Assembly: GCA_030761205.1 (NCBI GenBank)
Contig: JAULJL010000038.1
Span: forward strand, 744,001-808,000
From: Fremontodendron californicum
Taxonomy: Eukaryota; Streptophyta; Magnoliopsida; Malvales; Malvaceae
Direction of reading: 5' to 3'
DNA length: 64,000 nt
Within the stretch, counting starts at the first letter, position 1. Each line of letters begins with the position of its first letter. The translations under genes and the position numbers were made by a program. The notes under the pieces are model-generated. The model was not told the origin of the DNA. It ran no database searches and was given only the letters and a program-made list of their open reading frames with translations. Shown one piece after another: positions 58,823 through 64,000 of this stretch.

Positions 58823-60339
58823 TGTAGACACCTAATTTTGTCCGGGCCACTAAACAGGTATGTTTTCTTCCTATATTGATGTTTCCGAGTATAAAAAGAC
58901 TGTTTTCATCCTGCAGGCGGTACTCCGAGACTTAGTTTAAGAGGGCGAGCACAAAAAGTCAAACTTGAAAAAAAGTCAACCCCGAAAAAGTCAACCCCAT
59001 AAAGTCAACTACTGAAAAAGTCAACCCACTTTCAAAATGAAGATTTTAAGTTCAATTGAAAAATGGCGAAGGAATTTTGATAATCCGAGTTCTACATTGA
59101 AAGATATGGAGTTCGGAAGTTGGGATTTGGAGATTCAGTTGAAAAGAAACCCTAATCCGAGAAATTTGGGGAAAAGTGCTTAAACGATCAAACTGGTCGA
59201 AATTGAAGGTTCCAAATGAAAGATAAGCACTGACTACGGGTAATGGAGAAGTCACTTGCAAGAAAAACCGAAAGAAAAGTCAATCCAGGAGAATACCGAG
59301 AATTAGAGTTTTTAGTGGATTTCGGTGAAATCGGGAAGAATCACAGAAATGGCCCGAATTGGTAAGACCAAAGCCCCCAATGGATGAGGAATGATTAAAA
59401 AGGATGGTGCAAGGCTCAGATTGAAGAAAATTTGAAAATCGGACTTGTTTTGAGCAAAACCGGGTTTCGGAGGTTAAAGGGCAAAATTGGAAAATTTTGG
59501 GAAAAATAGCAAATGGACTCCGAAAATTCTGAAAAATTTGTCAATCTCATTCTTAAATCATTTGAAAGAGATTGGCGAAATAAAATCTTGATTCCGAGTT
59601 CGTTTGCAAAATGGCCAAATCCCGGGCTTCTAATGCAGTAATTCAAAAAGATAAATCCCGAAAAAATAGCAAATGGACTCCGAAAATTCTGAAATTTGGC
59701 AAATCTCATTTTTAAATTATTTGGAAGAGATTGGCGAAAGAAAATCTTGACTCCGAGTTCGTTTGCAAAATGGCCAAATCCCGAGCCTCCTATGCAGTAA
59801 TTCAAGCCGATAAATCCCGAAAAAATACCAAATGAGCTCCAAAAATTATGAAAACTTCCAGATCACACTTTTTAATTATTTTGAAGAGATTGGTGAAGAA
59901 AAATCTTGATTTGGAGCTCGTTTAAAAAATGGTAAAAAGTAGGGGCATAAAAGGACATTTTGGGAAGAAAAAATCCAAATAAATAGCAAACGGACTCGGA
60001 TAATTTTGAAAACTTCCAGAACTCAATATTTTATTATTTTGGAAGCATTAAAAAAAGAAAAATTGAATTTGGAGTCCGTTTGATATTTATTTTGCATCCG
60101 GGGGGCAAAATGGTCGTTTCACCCAAGCAACCGAAAAGGGCTTCTTTGGGCCTTGCAAAAATCAGAGCTGGGCTGGAAAAGAGAAGTGCTGGCCTGCCCA
60201 AGCCCAAAGGAAGGAGGAAGCTTAGGATTTTTTCAATCAAGTGATTAAAAATCAAGAGTTAAGTTAGAGATTTTCATTTTTGAGCCTAAGTCCCAATCCC
60301 ACATCCCTTTGTAATGTCAAGCCAAGGAGGTGCTCACCT

Positions 60340-60347
60340 TATAAATA
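60340..60347 (+). promoter_or_regulatory. TATA box of B 3' LTR
   Basis: TATAAATA in the same context as the other LTRs. Confidence 0.6.
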
Positions 60348-60444
60348 AGGAGTCTTGGCCTTTGGTTGAAATCACCCACTACCCCTTGTGAGATATTCTA
60401 TACACTTGTATTAGGATTATCCGGGTGGTGAGTCATAGTGTTTT

Positions 60445-60662
60445 ACTCTGAGGGTTCGTAGCTTAATCCGTTCAAAAGCTACTCTGAGGGTTGGTAGCTT
60501 AATCCGTTCAAAAGCTACTCTGAGGGTTCGTAGCTTAATCCGTTCAAAAGCTACTCTGAGGGTTCGTAGCTTAATCCGTTCAAAAGCTACTCTGAGGGTT
60601 CGTAGCTTAATCCGTTCAAAAGCTACTCTGAGGGTTTATAGCTTAATCCGTTCAAAAGCTAC
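60445..60662 (+). repeat. 36-bp hairpin array, six units (B 3' LTR)
   Basis: Six units as in the B 5' LTR. The second unit has ggttggtag instead of ggtttgtag. Confidence 0.88.
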
Positions 60663-61795
60663 TTGGTGAGTTTTCATTTTAAAATAATGTTTCTTGTTCT
60701 TCCTTCATTTCCTTTCTTAAGTATATTTTTCTTACATTTTGTTTTTACAATAAACTCACCATGGCCAAATGGCCTACATTATTTATTTTAAGTTGTTGTT
60801 TTTGATTCATTTTATCATATTGTTTATGCTATTTTCTTTATTTTTGATGTTTTAAATATTATGTTATTTCATGTTCTTAAGTTATATTTAATTTGGTTGC
60901 TTTGTTTGTTGCCATTTATGTCTTAGATATCATGTTTTTGCATTTTTAATTTTCTGTTTTCATGTTGTTTAAATTTGAGCATGTTTTAGAGTTAGCATAT
61001 TAAGTGTTTGTGAAAATGCTTGTGTGATTCTTTGCATGATTCTTGTTTTATATCTTAGTGAGCATGTTTTAGAGTTAGCATATTAAGTGTTTGTGAAAAT
61101 GCTTGTGTGATTCTTTGCATGATTCTTGTTTTATATCTTAGTGAGCATGTTTTAGATTTGGTATATTAGGTGTTTGTGAAAATGCTTGTGTGATTTTTGT
61201 GTTATGACTTAGTTTTTCATGCTAGCATACCAAGTGTTTGTGAAAATGCCATGCTTGTTGGAGCTTGAGGCCATTTGGCTACTCCATGTGTTTTGCATTG
61301 TGTGTTGTATTTTTGTCATGCTAGTTGTTAGGTTTTTGCATTTGCATGATATTTGGTTGGATTTTTGAATTAAGCATGCCTTGTGTTTGTGAAAATGCCA
61401 TGCATATCTTAGGTCTAGGTTGCATTTATTGCCATGCAAGTTCATGTTAGGTCTAGGCCATATTATTTGTGTCATGCATTTTCCTTACATTTAGGTTTAG
61501 ATCCATGCATTTCATGCATTATGTTTGCTGCATTGTTTCATGCATTTCATGTTCATGCCACTTGAATAATGACTTGAGCCAATTGATGGTTCAAAGTCAT
61601 GCTCTCTTGAGCACACTTGTGGAAAATTAAGTTTGTCAAGTTGATTATTCTACCTTTGTGATTTTTTTTTACTTAGCCAATTTTTATCTAACTTTCAAAA
61701 AGTCCTAGCTACTGCTTTCAAGTCATTTTATGAGTTTCAAATATTTTTACTTTGATTTTTAAATGATTTTATCAAAGACAAAAAAATGTGCTCGC

Positions 61796-62435
61796 AAAGC
61801 AGTTTTTTTTCTCCTCCAAAAACTCGTACATCTCTGATTTTTCTGGGAATTCATCTTTGATCAGAAAATTAAGCCGATTTTTTATCGTGTAGTTTTACAT
61901 GTCCTGAGTCTCCATTAAGTTTTTCAGAATTTTTGGAATTTTTAGAAATAGGATAAAAAATCGTGGATTAAAACTGGACAGTGGAGTCAGAATTGAATTT
62001 AAAGAAAAACAAAGCAGTTTTTTCTCCTCCAAAAACTCGTATATCTCTGATTTTTCTGGGAATTCATTTTTGATCAGAAAATTAATTCGATTTTTTATCG
62101 TGTAGTTTTACATGTCCTGAGTCTCCAGTATTTTTTTCAGAATTTTTGGAATTTTTAAAAATAGGGTAAAAAATCGTGGATTAAAACTGGACAGTGGAGT
62201 CAGAATTGAATTTAAAGAAAAACAAAGCAGTTTTTTTTCTCCTCCAAAAACTCATATATCTCTGATTTTTCTGGGAATTCATCTTTGATTCGAAAATTAA
62301 TCCGATTTTTTCTCGTGTAGTTTTACATGTCCTGAGTCTCCAGTATTTTTTTCAGAATTTTTGGAATTTTTTAAAATAGGGTAAAAAACCGTGGATTAAA
62401 ACTGGACAGTGGAGTCAGAATTGAATTTAAAGAGA
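61796..62435 (+). repeat. About 213-bp tandem repeat in B 3' LTR
   Basis: Three units starting aaagcag at 61796, 62011 and 62224; counterpart of 47120-47760. Confidence 0.88.
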
Positions 62436-63669
62436 AACCATTTTTCTGTTTTGGTTAATTTACTTAGAGTGGGCTGATTAGGAGGGTTAGCTACTGACTT
62501 AGGGTAGTTTCTAAGCCTTTTTAAACTCTAAAAATGGTTTTTCAAGTCCCGGGTTAAGGGTAGTCAAGTCCGGATTTTTATACTTAGGAAATTAGAGCCA
62601 TTTTAAAGAAATTAGCCCAGTTTTTATTTTTAATTCAAGCTTTTCAAAATTGTTTTCAAACAATCACAAAGTATTTTGGTTTTAGAATATTTAATTTGAC
62701 ATATTTTCCTAAGGTAGCCGGATATCTTTTTAGATATACGGATTTCCTTAATTAAAGGAAAAAAATACATTTCATGCATTGCATTTTTATATTCATGCAT
62801 TTTATATAATATGTGATTCTTGCTATAATAATTTCTATGATATTGTTGTTATTTTGATTTATATTTTTTTGATGTTACATGGTTTATTATATGGTTTCGA
62901 ATATTTCATGATATCCTATGCTTTTAGTTAGTTATCTTTATTTAGCATATACATATTCATTTATTTTAAATGTTTCCAAAAAAGGATAATGGTTTTCAAT
63001 AAAAAAAATATAAAGATATTCCCGAGTTAAAATAATTCATGAGTTCTCTACCGGGTTTGCTGGAGGGAATATCATCAATTATCATTAATAAAGGAATATC
63101 TTTCTTTCAAAAAAGAGAATGATTCGGAAAGTTTTCCAAAACTAACAAAAATTTCTATATTTTGCCACATTTGTTGGGGAATATAGGAAAATTTTGAATT
63201 TATAAATTCCGGATCATTTTCAATAAAAAAATGGAATTATTTTTCTTTAAATTGGGAATTAATTTGAAATACTGAATTTAAAACCAACTTTTACCGAGAC
63301 TTGAGATAACACACGATTAATAAGGTACCGATTTATACGGGCGTTGTGGGGGTGCTAATCCTTCCCCACACGTAACCGACTCCCGAACCCGCTTTTTGAT
63401 TTCTCTGGTTTAAAACGCAGACTTGAAATTGGTTTTTAAAATGTTTTAATTAATTTTTAAAATATTTTATAAAACCGGTTTTAATAGGTGGCCGATCACA
63501 CCTAGCTAAAAAAGATTGGTGGCGACTCCATGTCTTTTTTAAGGTCATTTTCAAAACCTTCATTTTTCTAGAGGAATTAAGTCGACTTCTCCTCGGTTTT
63601 TTTTAATGTCACGCTTAACGAATAATGAAGTCTTGCGATGAGACGTCGTTATTTTTTTAGGTTGCGACA

Positions 63670-63674
63670 TAATA
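63670..63674. repeat. Right target-site duplication of element B (TAATA)
   Basis: Matches 25395-25399. Confidence 0.88.
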
Positions 63675-64000
63675 TATCTATACAATTGTAATATATTACA
63701 TGTAATATATCTATGTAATTGTAATATATTACATATCATATATTACAATTACATATTAGATATATCTATGTAATTGTAATATATAGTACATAGATATATT
63801 AAAATTACATAGATATATTACAATTACATAGATATATTACAATTACATAGATTTCAATGCATGTGATCTCATGGTTTATATTATAATTACATAGATATAC
63901 AATTACATAGATATGTAGTTGTAATATATCTATGTAATTGTAATATACTTATGTAATATATATTACAATTACATAGATATACTACATAAATATATTACAT
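63675..64000. repeat. 19-bp satellite, continuing past element B
   Basis: Mixed-orientation satellite to the window end. A short non-satellite piece (ttcaatgcatgtgatctcat) lies at about 63853. The stretch 63880-64000 closely matches 21951-22070. Confidence 0.88.

Larger units (their letters stand above)
25400..63669 (+). mobile_element. Element B: giant gag-only Ogre/Tat-like LTR retrotransposon, split by element A
   Basis: The LTR starts TGTAGACACC at 25400 and the 3' LTR ends GGTTGCGACA at 63669. Without element A and the extra TSD copy it is about 19.5 kb. Order: 5' LTR (25400-27831 plus 46578-48996), primer site, leader, ORF1, 92-bp repeat spacer, ORF2 (Gag), non-coding region, 181-bp array, A-rich tract, polypurine tract, 3' LTR. 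No protease, RT, RNase H or integrase motif is present in the interior. The Ogre/Tat assignment rests on the very long LTRs, the tRNA-Arg-like primer site, an ORF upstream of gag and 3' tandem arrays, all known for that lineage, and is an inference. Its gag is open, so it may be a particle donor that needs enzymes in trans. Confidence 0.88.
58823..63669 (+). repeat. 3' LTR of element B
   Basis: 4,847 bp from TGTAGACACC to GGTTGCGACA. Same order of parts as the split 5' LTR: W-box-like cluster (58957-59024), 159-bp repeats (from 59511), TATA box (60340), six 36-bp units (60445-60662), AATAAA, 83-bp repeats, three 213-bp repeats (61796, 62011, 62224). It differs from the 5' LTR by about 25-30 bases by hand count. 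It shows the uninterrupted site into which element A went. Confidence 0.95.

Overview
This is a repeat-dominated, very AT-rich stretch of a flowering-plant nuclear genome, probably a eudicot. The evidence is plant-type Ty3/gypsy LTR retrotransposons with 5-bp target-site duplications (TSDs), an initiator-Met-tRNA primer site in one and a putative Arg-tRNA primer site in two others, a CACTA-type transposon end, and kilobases of minisatellite. I see no host gene, rRNA, tRNA or CRISPR array. It looks like a heterochromatic satellite block that retrotransposons have recently entered. I cannot name the species.

Layout. Positions 1-924 are a 19-bp satellite (unit GATATATTACAATTACATA and variants) that repeatedly switches orientation. 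Positions 930-9097 hold element C, a minus-strand Ty3/gypsy chromovirus (Tekay/Del-like) with two 2,492-bp LTRs about 99.5% alike and a badly broken, internally deleted gag-pol. The satellite resumes at 9103 and runs to 25394, with palindromic higher-order repeats of about 1 kb (9242-12080). It is interrupted by a GC-rich 9-bp minisatellite island (14876-15216), an unassigned low-repeat block (15340-15915), two captured scraps of a retrotransposon LTR (21183-21225, 21504-21611) and a truncated CACTA-like end with a duplicated terminus (22089-23395).

Positions 25400-63669 are a nest of two giant plus-strand elements of one family, Ogre/Tat-like in primer site, LTR size and organisation. Element B (about 19.5 kb without its insert) sits in the satellite with TSD TAATA. 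Element A (18.7 kb) inserted into B's 5' LTR with TSD CCATG. Both have LTRs of 4.4-4.85 kb, a leader, a 316-aa ORF1 (coiled coil plus zinc knuckle, no capsid domain), a spacer of about 92-bp repeats, a full Gag ORF2, a long non-coding 3' region ending in a tandem array, an A-rich tract, a polypurine tract and the 3' LTR. Neither has protease, reverse transcriptase, RNase H or integrase. They are therefore gag-only elements that must borrow enzymes in trans.

How the parts fit. The LTRs supply a promoter (W-box-like cluster far upstream, TATAAATA box) and a transcribed leader with an array of evenly spaced complementary 7-mers. Gag-like proteins from ORF1 and ORF2 could package the RNA, while polymerase and integrase must come from a relative elsewhere. 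B's gag is intact. A's gag is frameshifted just before its zinc knuckle. The 3' tandem arrays of A (81-bp units) and B (about 181-bp units) are unrelated although they sit at the same place. LTR pairs of all three elements differ by roughly half a percent by hand count, so all insertions are recent.
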